A DNA stretch of 64,000 bases, taken from NCBI GenBank assembly GCA_937868095.1, contig CALMLO010000033.1, forward strand, positions 62,001 to 126,000. The letters run 5' to 3'. This DNA is from an uncultured Phycisphaerales bacterium (lineage in GTDB: Bacteria; Planctomycetota; Phycisphaerae; Sedimentisphaerales; Anaerohalosphaeraceae). The notes beneath the pieces were generated by a model, which was not told the origin of the DNA, made no database searches, and worked only from the letters and a program-made list of their open reading frames with translations. How positions within the stretch are numbered: position 1 is the first letter of the stretch; each line of letters starts with the position of its first letter. Position numbers and translations under genes: made by a program. Shown here piece after piece: positions 45,360-53,281 of the stretch.

Positions 45360-47039
45360 TCAGCGCTGCATGCTGTCAATCCTTTTCAACACAAGAACCG
45401 GTTCGGCAAAAACGCAAAAATTCTCACGAAGCGTACTATTCGCCATGTAATCGATTTGATCGACATTCTCCGATGTTGCCAATGTCAGGAAACGATCCGT
45501 ATCTTCGAGTTTGACCGAAACATCGTTCAGGACCCCCTTTTGGCTATACCCCAGAAGCGAATAACGCAGTTGGCCGTCTACCAGCACATAAAAGTTTGCA
45601 TTACACCGTTTGTCATCAAAATCAGCAAGCCCAACCCGAGATGTAAAGCGATCTATCTTGAGATTATAGTGGCGGCGAATCGCATCCAGATCGAAGGTAA
45701 TTCCGTGATTCGAACCCGGCATAAAGATGCACGATTTCCCCCGCTCACTGTACTCCTGACCGTTAAACTGAACTGTCCGCTGCTGTGCATCGAGATAATA
45801 CATTCCCGGAGGCGGATTGCCGAACAAATCCGCACAATGAACCCCGCTTGTTATCAGGAAATCTTCAAATACATCACCGCGGCTGCTCACAACCGTTCTG
45901 CCGTTCGGTATGAAAATGCCGTCAATGAAGGGATGGCTTTTAATGGGAAGGTAGTTTTTTGCAATAAGAGTTTCTCCCCCGCGGTGCTCGGTCGTGAATC
46001 CCTTTATGTAATTCAAACGCATTTGCGAGTTGCCGGTTCCCAGACCGTTTCCATTTCTGACGATATCCGCCAGATCAAGCAACAGAGGCTGCCTCCAGAC
46101 AATATTTTGAGTCGAATCAAAGGTGCGGACAAAATAGTTCTCATGCAAAGGAATTTCCGTTATGGTCTGGGTGCTGCCGGAGGCATTTCGGGCCTGACCC
46201 GCACTGACTTTTACATTGATTGTATGATCATTCTGACCAACCAGGAGGACCGTTCTGCCTTCAAAAACATGCAGTTGGGTATTGCCCCCCAAATCGGCCT
46301 CTACTCCAAACTCGGTCCCCATATCGATGATTTTCGCAATCGGGGTATACACGGAAAATCCGATCGCATTTTTCGGGACTGTTGCATAGACCTTCCCGAA
46401 GCTCAAACCTATCCGATCTTCGGCAAGAATCTTAAATTCTGCGGGACCTTCCAGAACAACCCGTGCCTGATTATCAAACAGCAGCTCCGCGTATCCTTCC
46501 CGCAGCAGCCACCGCTTTTCTCCGGTTACCAGCCGGGTCCCCTTTTCCACGGGGGAGGCAATGTCTGCCCATTTTGCATTCATGCTGTCGCTAAGCGTAG
46601 CCACTTCGATCCCATGCCGCATAGAAATCAAATGAGCATACGCAATTACGAAAATCAGGGTAGCGGAACACAGCAGCAAAGAATAAATTGAAAGCTTGCT
46701 GACTTTAGGGCGAATCTTCCGGATTTCAGTTAGGGTCTTATCCTCTTTTTCAGGCTCTTCTTTTGAAATCTCTACGGCCAGAGCGGTTCTTTCATAATCT
46801 GCCATTTCCTTCCAGAACGCGTTTTTTAAAGCTCCTTCGATTGTAATTTCATCATAAACAATCTCCTTGCCTCTATCTTGGAAATTAGAAATCATCATCA
46901 TCAAAGAATTATAGTGTCTAGCGGCATCGGGATTGGCCGAAAGGATTGAATTTAACTCCTCAAATTCCTCCGGTCCAATGGTTTGCTCCACCAGTTTGAG
47001 GGTATATACCGTAATTTTTGAAATTTCTTTCTCGTCCAT
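45360..47039 (-). CDS. FecR-type anti-sigma regulator with C-terminal NPCBM-like domain
   Basis: A 559-residue protein. The first ~120 residues are cytoplasmic, acidic and helical, followed by one transmembrane helix (YSLLLCSATLIFVIAYAHL). The periplasmic part carries a FecR domain (about 190-290), with LREGYAELLFDNQARVVLEG and YTPIAKIIDMGTEFGVEA. The C-terminal ~170 residues resemble an NPCBM/NEW2 carbohydrate-binding fold (SNHGITFDLDAIRRHYNL, RFTSRVGLADFDD). FecR proteins control the activity of an adjacent ECF sigma factor across the membrane. The sigma gene stops 12 nt upstream. The binding domain suggests direct sensing of a glycan, which is inference. Confidence 0.85.
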   Translation of the reverse strand: MDEKEISKITVYTLKLVEQTIGPEEFEELNSILSANPDAARHYNSLMMMISNFQDRGKEIVYDEITIEGALKNAFWKEMADYERTALAVEISKEEPEKEDKTLTEIRKIRPKVSKLSIYSLLLCSATLIFVIAYAHLISMRHGIEVATLSDSMNAKWADIASPVEKGTRLVTGEKRWLLREGYAELLFDNQARVVLEGPAEFKILAEDRIGLSFGKVYATVPKNAIGFSVYTPIAKIIDMGTEFGVEADLGGNTQLHVFEGRTVLLVGQNDHTINVKVSAGQARNASGSTQTITEIPLHENYFVRTFDSTQNIVWRQPLLLDLADIVRNGNGLGTGNSQMRLNYIKGFTTEHRGGETLIAKNYLPIKSHPFIDGIFIPNGRTVVSSRGDVFEDFLITSGVHCADLFGNPPPGMYYLDAQQRTVQFNGQEYSERGKSCIFMPGSNHGITFDLDAIRRHYNLKIDRFTSRVGLADFDDKRCNANFYVLVDGQLRYSLLGYSQKGVLNDVSVKLEDTDRFLTLATSENVDQIDYMANSTLRENFCVFAEPVLVLKRIDSMQR

Positions 47040-47051
47040 GCTATTTCAACC

Positions 47052-47576
47052 TCAAAAAGACAGCTGCCTTTTTATACACTTTAAAAGAGAATTGTGGATT
47101 CTTGCCATAACCCGATATATGTGACCGGTGGTTCGGTTAAGGTTCTCAGCAATTTCCGGTACACGAATGCGTTGAATGTACCGCATCCTAAGCATTTCTT
47201 GTTCGTAACTCTGAAGTTTCTTAAAACAATGACGTAAAGCTGTGATTTGATCGTCTTGGGTTTCAAACACATCCGACTGATCAATTAAATTTTCGATTGC
47301 TTGACTATCAAAAGTAATCAAACTTCGTTTCTGTTTTCGACAGTATTGCCTAACCAGATTCCTGGCGATGGTGATACCCCATGCTGAAAAATTGGTTCCT
47401 TCCCGGAAATCATCAAAATGTTCCCACATAAAAAGGCTTGTCTGCTGCATGATGTCTTCTGACGCAGCTTGATTGGGCATCAGAGCATAAATAAAACCAT
47501 AAATCCGTTTTTGATTAGCCGTCAATAAACGGATGAACAATTTGTATTTCGGACTGTTGTCTGCTTCTTTCATCAT
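47052..47576 (-). CDS. ECF-type RNA polymerase sigma factor (Rhodopirellula/Verrucomicrobium family)
   Basis: A 174-residue protein. Region 2 has YKLFIRLLTANQKRIYGFI, MPNQAASEDIMQQTSLFMWE and FSAWGITIARNLVRQYCRK; region 4 has YEQEMLRMRYIQRIRVPEIA and LNRTTGHIYRVMARIHNSL. The pattern matches the planctomycete/verrucomicrobial ECF subfamily. It likely recruits polymerase to promoters of the downstream carbohydrate genes, with the FecR product as its partner. The start is ATG 47576 (a second ATG follows directly). It is the most upstream gene of the minus-strand series. Confidence 0.93.
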   Translation of the reverse strand: MMKEADNSPKYKLFIRLLTANQKRIYGFIYALMPNQAASEDIMQQTSLFMWEHFDDFREGTNFSAWGITIARNLVRQYCRKQKRSLITFDSQAIENLIDQSDVFETQDDQITALRHCFKKLQSYEQEMLRMRYIQRIRVPEIAENLNRTTGHIYRVMARIHNSLLKCIKRQLSF

Positions 47577-47854
47577 TTTCTATGTTTTTCCTCTTATGGT
47601 TATCACCAAAATCATATTTTTGGTGCATGATTTTTTGAATTTTGAGGCCGTCGTCAAAAGTATGTAATCGGCAAAATTTTTTATAACCACCTGAAAATAA
47701 TGGATTTATATGAATTTTAGCGATGACAGGTTAATGTAGAAGTCAGCGACAACGATATTCTGGAACATACCGACCAGGGCTATCGACTCAACCACCGCAT
47801 TATGGTCAGATTCTGTGACTCCAATACAGATTTATCGGGTCAGAATAAAAATTT
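47577..47854. other. Gene-free stretch with remnant coding sequence and GGTCA-type repeats
   Basis: No intact gene is seen. A plus-strand frame from about 47732 reads VEVSDNDILEHTDQGY and onward for about 45 codons without a start, which looks like the tail of a lost gene. From 47838 short units of the form GGGTCA and TGACC recur in both orientations (to about 47940), as in repeat remnants near IS200-like/RAYT elements. The upstream promoter of the sigma factor should also lie here, but no clear match was found. Confidence 0.35.
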
Positions 47855-48139
47855 ATGGGGTCAAAATCTGTCCCTAAAGGTCATTTTTTAAAGAGTCAAA
47901 AAACTGACCTTATAAATTCGGGGGTCAGTTCTAAGGTCAAAATCCGCTGTTTGTGGATACTGGAAGCACTAAATAAAGGGCAAAAGTTACGGCGGGAAGA
48001 TGTGGAACGCGGCTTAAATTGTTCTGCTAAAACGGCCCAACGGGCACTTGATATTCTCAGGAATGGTGTTATAATCTGGTTTGAAGGTTCGAAGAAGAAC
48101 GAATACTATGTTTTAATCAAGACTGGGAATCCTCAGTAA
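47855..48139 (+). CDS. Small winged-helix DNA-binding-like protein
   Basis: A 94-residue frame whose last 65 residues look like a winged helix-turn-helix: KIRCLWILEALNKGQKLRRE, then LNCSAKTAQRALDIL (recognition helix) and GSKKNEYYVLI (wing). The first 28 residues overlap the repeat-like sequence and may not be coding; a shorter product is possible, but no better start was seen. There is no good ribosome binding site. It may be a remnant of a mobile-element regulator. Moderate to low certainty that it is expressed. Confidence 0.4.
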   Translation: MGSKSVPKGHFLKSQKTDLINSGVSSKVKIRCLWILEALNKGQKLRREDVERGLNCSAKTAQRALDILRNGVIIWFEGSKKNEYYVLIKTGNPQ

Positions 48140-48419
48140 GTTCTTGAAATAACGTAGTTTGCGATAAGAATCCATGACTGGCTTCAATGAAGTCCTGGGC
48201 CAGGGGTTCTAAAGATTGCTAGTCAATCCGATTCACAACGAGCACAGCAACCACCGACAGCAGGGCCGCAGAAGAGCACGGACTCTCTGCAAAAACAATT
48301 CAAAGCAGGCAATATGGAAGGGTATTTAAGGAGATTGAACGTTCAAAAAGCGAGTGTTTTTGGACTGTTTTGGGGCAGGGAGAAAATATTCGAGGGCCTT
48401 TTGAGGATGGAAGAAAATT
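48140..48419. other. Intergenic region before the response regulator
   Basis: About 280 nt without a supported gene. A short minus-strand frame ending at about 48220 encodes a hydrophobic stretch (LLSVVAVLVVNRID), which may be the tail of a decayed membrane-protein gene. AAGGAG at 48328-48333 and GAGGATGGAAG at 48404-48414 are purine-rich; the latter could serve the downstream ATG. Confidence 0.3.
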
Positions 48420-49067
48420 ATGAGAATTGTTCTGGTAGATGATCATGAAATTGTTCGGGAGGGAATGTGCGCGCTTTTGCAAAGACGGCCGGATGTCGAA
48501 GTTGTCGGCCAGGCAGGAGACGGCCGAACCGCCGTTGCCCTTGTGCAGAAACTTCAGCCGGATATCGTCATTATGGATATCGGCATGCCCAATCTCAACG
48601 GGATTGACGCAACCCAGCAGATGCTGGCGGAGAACCCCCATCTGAAAATCCTGGCCTTATCTACCCATTCTGATGCGTGGATGGTGGCCAAGATGATTCG
48701 AGCGGGTGCCAAGGGGTACATGCTCAAAGAATCCGCCTTTTCGGAGTTGGCCAATGCCCTCGATGTCATTATGGAGGGCAAAACATACCTTTGTTCCAAA
48801 ATTGCCAGCGTTGTTTTTACCGATTATGTCAACATGCTCACCAACCCAAACTGGAAACTTGGGGAACTGCTCACCACTCGCGAACGGGAAGTCCTTCAGC
48901 TGGTTGCCGAGGGGCGTACGACAAGACAAATCGCCCAAATCCTTGGTTTGAGCCCCAAAACGGTGGATTCTCACCGCGACCACATTATGAAGAAACTGAA
49001 CATTCGCACAGTGGCGGGACTGACTAAATACGCCATCCAGGAAGGACTGACCTCTCACAGCCCGTAG
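48420..49067 (+). CDS. NarL/FixJ-type response regulator
   Basis: A 215-residue protein. The receiver domain (1-120) has the acidic pair VDDHE, the phosphoacceptor Asp53 in VIMDIGMPN, the Thr/Ser position in ALSTHSD and the Lys in GYMLKES. The C-terminal LuxR-type helix-turn-helix has LTTREREVLQLVAEGRTTRQ and GLSPKTVDSHRDHIMKKLNI. It should activate or repress genes on phosphorylation. A rho-independent terminator follows directly. The next gene on the strand encodes a kinase-like protein lacking phosphoacceptor residues, so its true kinase partner is probably elsewhere. Confidence 0.93.
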   Translation: MRIVLVDDHEIVREGMCALLQRRPDVEVVGQAGDGRTAVALVQKLQPDIVIMDIGMPNLNGIDATQQMLAENPHLKILALSTHSDAWMVAKMIRAGAKGYMLKESAFSELANALDVIMEGKTYLCSKIASVVFTDYVNMLTNPNWKLGELLTTREREVLQLVAEGRTTRQIAQILGLSPKTVDSHRDHIMKKLNIRTVAGLTKYAIQEGLTSHSP

Positions 49068-49097
49068 TTATGAAGACGACCGGGCTTTGTTTTTTTG
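49059..49097 (+). terminator. Rho-independent terminator after the response regulator
   Basis: The stem AGCCCG (49059-49064) and CGGGCT (49081-49086) is followed by TTGTTTTTTT. The 5' arm overlaps the last codons of the gene. Confidence 0.6.
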
Positions 49098-49331
49098 ATT
49101 TTGCTCGATAATCTTGCCTGCCTTGGTTTTATCGGACGCTGGAGGTGTTTTTTTCATATCCTGTATAAAGGCGGTTCCCTATTTTACCGATGATAAGACA
49201 AATAAGGCCGGATGCGGATACTTTCTCTCTTTGATTCCTGCGGCAAAACTTCCGACAAAAGTGCTCGAAAAAGTATTTTACGCTGCGGCCGTCGAACGGC
49301 TGGAAGCAGCTTTTAGAAAGGGAAGTCTGAA

Positions 49332-51314
49332 ATGACTCGTACAAATCGAACCTCAACGAAGCGCTCCTCGAAAGCAGCCGATGCGTCAGTGAACCGCCTG
49401 CCGTCTTCGGATGAGCAGAAACCGCTCGAGAACAAACTCGGGCCGGCTGAAGAGTCGCTCCGGGCCGTCTTTGATTGGGTTCCTCTGATGATTTGGGATT
49501 GCGGCCGAGGAGGAAAGATTCGCTATGTCAATCGATATGCGGCAGAGACGCTCGGCCTTTCCGCTGAGCAGCTCATCGGCAAAAACTATGATGAATTGTT
49601 TACCAAAGATGCAGAACAGACTGTTCAGGCGGCTCAAAAGGTGAGCCAGGGCAATCCCTCCCCTCTCAGGCAGCGAGGGACATTGCGGACGGCAAACGGC
49701 ATTCGATGGGTGCTGGCCGAGCGGGTTCCTTATCAGAATGCCAAGGGAGAAATTGCCGGTGAGATTATTTTTGCTCACGACATTACGGAGCAGAAGGCCG
49801 CAGAAACCCAATTGCAGCAGGCCGATCGTCAACTTCGTGCCGCTGCCCAGCGCATCCGTGTCCTGGCGGAAGAGGCCGCCGGTGCCGACCGAGCCAAAAG
49901 CGAATTTCTGGTACGCATCAGCCGGCAGCTGCGCGCACCGGTGAACTCCATTCTCAGTTTTGCGGAGATTCTGCACAAGGAGGAGCAGGACGAAGAACAT
50001 CGGCAGTATCTTCAGACGATTCAGCATTCAGCCGAAGCCCTGCTGTCGCTGGTTCAGAGTATTCTTGATTTTGTTAAAATCGAAGCCGGCAAAGTTCCTA
50101 TCCAACTGGTGCCCTGCCGCTGTGCGGAAATTGTCAAAGATGTGTTCGACGGGATGGGCTCAGCGGCCCGCGCCAAGGGGCTGGATTTTACCTGGGAATG
50201 CTCGCCGCAGCTGCCCGAACTCATTTATACCGACCCGATGCGGCTCCGCCAGTGTCTGCTGAATCTGCTCAGCAATGCCGTACAGTTTACGGAACAAGGC
50301 CGTGTTGCCATTCGGGTGTATCCGCAGGTTGCGGCCGGACAAAAACGGATTCGTTTTGATGTGGAAGATACCGGCATCGGAATTGAACCCTCCCGACAAA
50401 ATCTGATTTTTGAATCGTTTGCACAGGCCGAGCATGCGGATGGCCGTCCAAACGAAGGCACAGGTCTGGGGCTGGCCATAACCAGACGGCTGATCGGTCT
50501 GCTGGGCGGACATCTGGAATTGAGCAGTCGGCCCGGCAAAGGCAGCACCTTCTCTCTGATTCTTCCGTCGTTTGTGGAGCCGATGCAGAATACGGCCGCC
50601 GTGGACCCCAGCCGTTCTGAGGCGGCTGCCGCGGAGGATGACCGCCATATCGGATGTATCGGCAGGATTCTGCTGCTCGAAGATCATCCGCCGCGTCCGG
50701 TTCAGGCATCCCTGCTGCTTCGGCGGGCCGGTCTGGAAGTCGAGGTTGTCCCAACGCTCAGGGAAGCCCTGGAGCGGCTGCATCAGGTTTCCTGCAATCT
50801 GGTCCTGGTGGCGCTGGAGACGGTTTCGGAGGCCAAGAAGGCCGCCGCACGGCTGCGCGACTTTGATGAGCAGCTTCCGATTGTGGTCATCACCAGCGAT
50901 TCCTCGCGGAAGGCGGCCGAGCAGTTCAAGATTGCCGGCAGCAATGCCGTTCTCGTTGAGCCGGTCTCCCGTGTTCAGCTGTATGAAACGCTCCGGTCGT
51001 TTCTGTCGGTTCAGGCCGCCTCGGCGGTTCGGCAGGATTTTTTGGCTGACGAATCTGCCGACACCCTGCTCGAACGGCTGCCGGCGATGATGGAACAAAT
51101 GATGGAATCATACGCCCGAAGCGACTACGAAATGCTCTCCGATTATGCAAAAGTTTTGGCTGACCTGGGCGAGCAGTCTCATCATTCCTTACTGCTCGAG
51201 AAGGCCCGCCGTCTTGGGGACTATCTGACCGGCGGCGTTTTTCAGCCCGATGAACTGCACAAGCAGGTGGAGGAACTCAACGAACTCTGCCTGCAAATCA
51301 GTTTGGGCCGCTAA
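49332..51314 (+). CDS. Hybrid histidine-kinase-like protein lacking phosphoacceptor residues
   Basis: A 660-residue, probably cytoplasmic protein. Order: PAS (about 40-155), a short coiled linker, HisKA-like helix pair (185-250), HATPase (295-410), receiver-like domain (440-560) and a helical Hpt-like tail (580-655). The ATPase motifs are intact: NLLSNAVQF, DVEDTGIGIEPS and EGTGLGLAITRR. In the H-box, where the family has FLANxSHExRTP, this protein has FLVRISRQLRAP, so the phosphoacceptor His is Arg198. In the receiver the acceptor Asp is Ala494 and the conserved Lys is Glu (VLVEPVS). The Hpt-like tail has no AHxLKG-type His. It may act as an ATP-binding scaffold or regulator rather than a kinase. 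Confidence 0.85.
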   Translation: MTRTNRTSTKRSSKAADASVNRLPSSDEQKPLENKLGPAEESLRAVFDWVPLMIWDCGRGGKIRYVNRYAAETLGLSAEQLIGKNYDELFTKDAEQTVQAAQKVSQGNPSPLRQRGTLRTANGIRWVLAERVPYQNAKGEIAGEIIFAHDITEQKAAETQLQQADRQLRAAAQRIRVLAEEAAGADRAKSEFLVRISRQLRAPVNSILSFAEILHKEEQDEEHRQYLQTIQHSAEALLSLVQSILDFVKIEAGKVPIQLVPCRCAEIVKDVFDGMGSAARAKGLDFTWECSPQLPELIYTDPMRLRQCLLNLLSNAVQFTEQGRVAIRVYPQVAAGQKRIRFDVEDTGIGIEPSRQNLIFESFAQAEHADGRPNEGTGLGLAITRRLIGLLGGHLELSSRPGKGSTFSLILPSFVEPMQNTAAVDPSRSEAAAAEDDRHIGCIGRILLLEDHPPRPVQASLLLRRAGLEVEVVPTLREALERLHQVSCNLVLVALETVSEAKKAAARLRDFDEQLPIVVITSDSSRKAAEQFKIAGSNAVLVEPVSRVQLYETLRSFLSVQAASAVRQDFLADESADTLLERLPAMMEQMMESYARSDYEMLSDYAKVLADLGEQSHHSLLLEKARRLGDYLTGGVFQPDELHKQVEELNELCLQISLGR

Positions 51315-51328
51315 GCCCTTTCGAGCGG

Positions 51329-51832
51329 TTAATAAACATAGACCAGCCGAAGTTTGACATTCCATTCATTTTTGGCGCTGCCGGTTTTGTCCAGGGAGAT
51401 TTGTTCACACTGCAAATCCGGCCAGCGGGCCAGCATAGCGGAAAGAAAACCGGCCACGGTTTCAATTTTGACGGACTTGAAAGACAAATCGGCGCTTTTG
51501 CGTGTTTTGCCCTGCTGTTTGATGGCCTGGCGAACGTTCAGCGTATAACTGCCGGAAGGGATTCCCAATTCCTTTGTGAAGCGGTCCACTTCAGTTGTGA
51601 AATCAAAATCGCCTGATTGTCCGCTTTGCTCCTGATAGTTCACACGAGCCGGTTCGAGCTGCAGAATTTGCTCAATCAGTTTAGCCGCCTCGGCGTGTTG
51701 TTCTTTTTTGCTGTTCCATGCTTCCTTCTGACGCGGATAAAAGACCAGTCCGCTGGCCATGGCCCATCCGGCGGCCAGCACCGGCAGCAGAATAAAGAAG
51801 AAATCCGGCTGTTTCCAAAAATTCTTTTTCAT
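51329..51832 (-). CDS. GspM/PilO-like small membrane protein
   Basis: A 167-residue protein with one N-terminal membrane helix (FFFILLPVLAAGWAMASGLV), a coiled region and a small alpha/beta C-terminal domain (VETVAGFLSAMLARW-like segment, then NEWNVKLRLVYVY). Its size, topology and place at the end of a type II secretion operon match GspM or PilO. Start ATG at 51832 overlaps the upstream stop as ATGA, showing coupling to the GspL-like gene. The family is recognised by position and architecture rather than sequence identity. It ends 14 nt from the convergent kinase-like gene. Confidence 0.65.
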   Translation of the reverse strand: MKKNFWKQPDFFFILLPVLAAGWAMASGLVFYPRQKEAWNSKKEQHAEAAKLIEQILQLEPARVNYQEQSGQSGDFDFTTEVDRFTKELGIPSGSYTLNVRQAIKQQGKTRKSADLSFKSVKIETVAGFLSAMLARWPDLQCEQISLDKTGSAKNEWNVKLRLVYVY

Positions 51833-53265
51833 TGGCCTGCTCCTTCCTTTTTTGTCTGAAGGACAATCTCAAACTTATCCCGCGGCGGAGCAGGCGAAAT
51901 CTGGTTGCTCTCCACCTCGAGTTTGGGGTGTTTTTTAAATTCGTCCAAAAGTTGGAGCGTACTCCTGCGGCCGTTTGTGTCTCCCTGCAGCCGAAGGGCT
52001 CGTTCTGTAATGGAAATCTGCTGTACCTGAAAATCGACCGACGGCGGCGTCTTTATAAGTGCTTCGAGCAGAAAAGTAAGCCGCGCGGGCACCGAGTTAT
52101 CATCGCCGGTGCCGAATCCTTCCTGCCGCTGCCGCACCTGGCGAAGCACATTTCGCAGACGTGTCAGGATGGGCTGATTGGGCGGGGGCTTTTGGCCGTA
52201 CATGCAGCCCTTGTAGTCGGCGAGCAGTTTGTCATCGAGCCGGGCAATATAGGTTTGGAGCCGCAGCGATTTCATCTGAAAATAAAGACCGATGGACACA
52301 AGAATAACCGTCAGGGAGATGCTGATCAGCCGCAGCGATTTCTGAAGCATTTTTCTCTGTCCCTGATAGGGCAAAAAATCCCGGCGGAAGTCTGCCTTGC
52401 GGCTCCGATGAAGAGAAGATAAGGCCGCTCCCCAAGCCGCCGCGGCCTGAATCGGATCGCCCTGCTCGCCGGCCGGCCATTCGAGATGTTCCGTTTTGAC
52501 CGGATAGGATATTTTCTGAGCAAGCGCCTCCGGCTGGACCTGCTCTGTCTCGCCGGTCAAAATCAGGGATTCAACCGGTTCGCTCGACGCCCAGCCGGCC
52601 AAGGTGAGCTGAATCTGGCCGGCCAGTTGAGGAACAAGGTCTTCGCCCCTGACCAGCCCGACCCGCCGAAAATAAACCGCCCGTCCCTTGTTGGCGTTTC
52701 GCAAAAAGAGACATTGGGTCCCGCAGAGCCACACAAACAGATTGCGGCTGTCCTGGAACGAGGGTGATTTCTGTTCGAGAGCACGGGCCAGCGAGACGGC
52801 CTCCGGCTCCATCAGCACCGGGTCGGTTCCTTCCGCCTGAAGGTCCAGCAGCAGATTGGTAAGCGTCTGGCGGTCGGCGGCGTAAACCATCACCTCTGCT
52901 CCCTGCGGATGGGTGTGAAGAATCTCGTAGGCCACCGCCAGCGCAGCAGCATCGGCGGCAGCGGCTTCTTCCGCGTCAAACTTGATGGTATGGTCAATCT
53001 GGCGGGGGTCAGAAAAGGACGAACGCACCGGATACTGAGCATAAAAATCACTGCGAAGAGAAACAACCGCCCCTTCCGTCGGCAGATTTTTGGAGCGGAT
53101 TGCCCGCCCAATGGCGGCGCCGAGCGACAGCGCCCCTGAGGCGGACGAGTCGGCGGCTGCGCGGAAACAATCAATGACAGAAGCATCCGGTTTGCTGGAG
53201 TCAATCACAGCAACCGTCGCTTCCTGCCGGCTGACGGCTATTCCTAAAACAAGTTTGGGCTCCAC
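51829..53265 (-). CDS. GspL-like protein (PilM/actin-like domain plus PilN-like domain)
   Basis: A 478-residue protein. The first ~290 residues form an actin-like fold as in PilM/GspL (LGIAVSRQEATVAVIDSS, VYAADRQTLTNLLLDLQ, LAGWASSEPVESLILTG). A single membrane helix (LRLISISLTVILVSIGLYF) and a small periplasmic region (VDFQVQQISITERALRLQGD) follow. It would link the ATPase to the inner membrane platform. Start is GTG at 53265, with GGAGAG close upstream. It follows the GspK-like gene by 16 nt. Confidence 0.75.
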   Translation of the reverse strand: MEPKLVLGIAVSRQEATVAVIDSSKPDASVIDCFRAAADSSASGALSLGAAIGRAIRSKNLPTEGAVVSLRSDFYAQYPVRSSFSDPRQIDHTIKFDAEEAAAADAAALAVAYEILHTHPQGAEVMVYAADRQTLTNLLLDLQAEGTDPVLMEPEAVSLARALEQKSPSFQDSRNLFVWLCGTQCLFLRNANKGRAVYFRRVGLVRGEDLVPQLAGQIQLTLAGWASSEPVESLILTGETEQVQPEALAQKISYPVKTEHLEWPAGEQGDPIQAAAAWGAALSSLHRSRKADFRRDFLPYQGQRKMLQKSLRLISISLTVILVSIGLYFQMKSLRLQTYIARLDDKLLADYKGCMYGQKPPPNQPILTRLRNVLRQVRQRQEGFGTGDDNSVPARLTFLLEALIKTPPSVDFQVQQISITERALRLQGDTNGRRSTLQLLDEFKKHPKLEVESNQISPAPPRDKFEIVLQTKKEGAGQ

Positions 53266-53281
53266 AGTGGCTCTCCTATGG

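Noticed and set aside
45456-46691. 411-codon plus-strand frame over the FecR gene
   Set aside because: Antisense of a coherent membrane regulator adjacent to its sigma factor.
49114-49335. 73-codon plus-strand frame just before the kinase-like gene, ending in ATGA overlap
   Set aside because: It starts with TTG, lacks a ribosome binding site and has no recognisable motif; most of it follows a terminator. It remains possible but unsupported.
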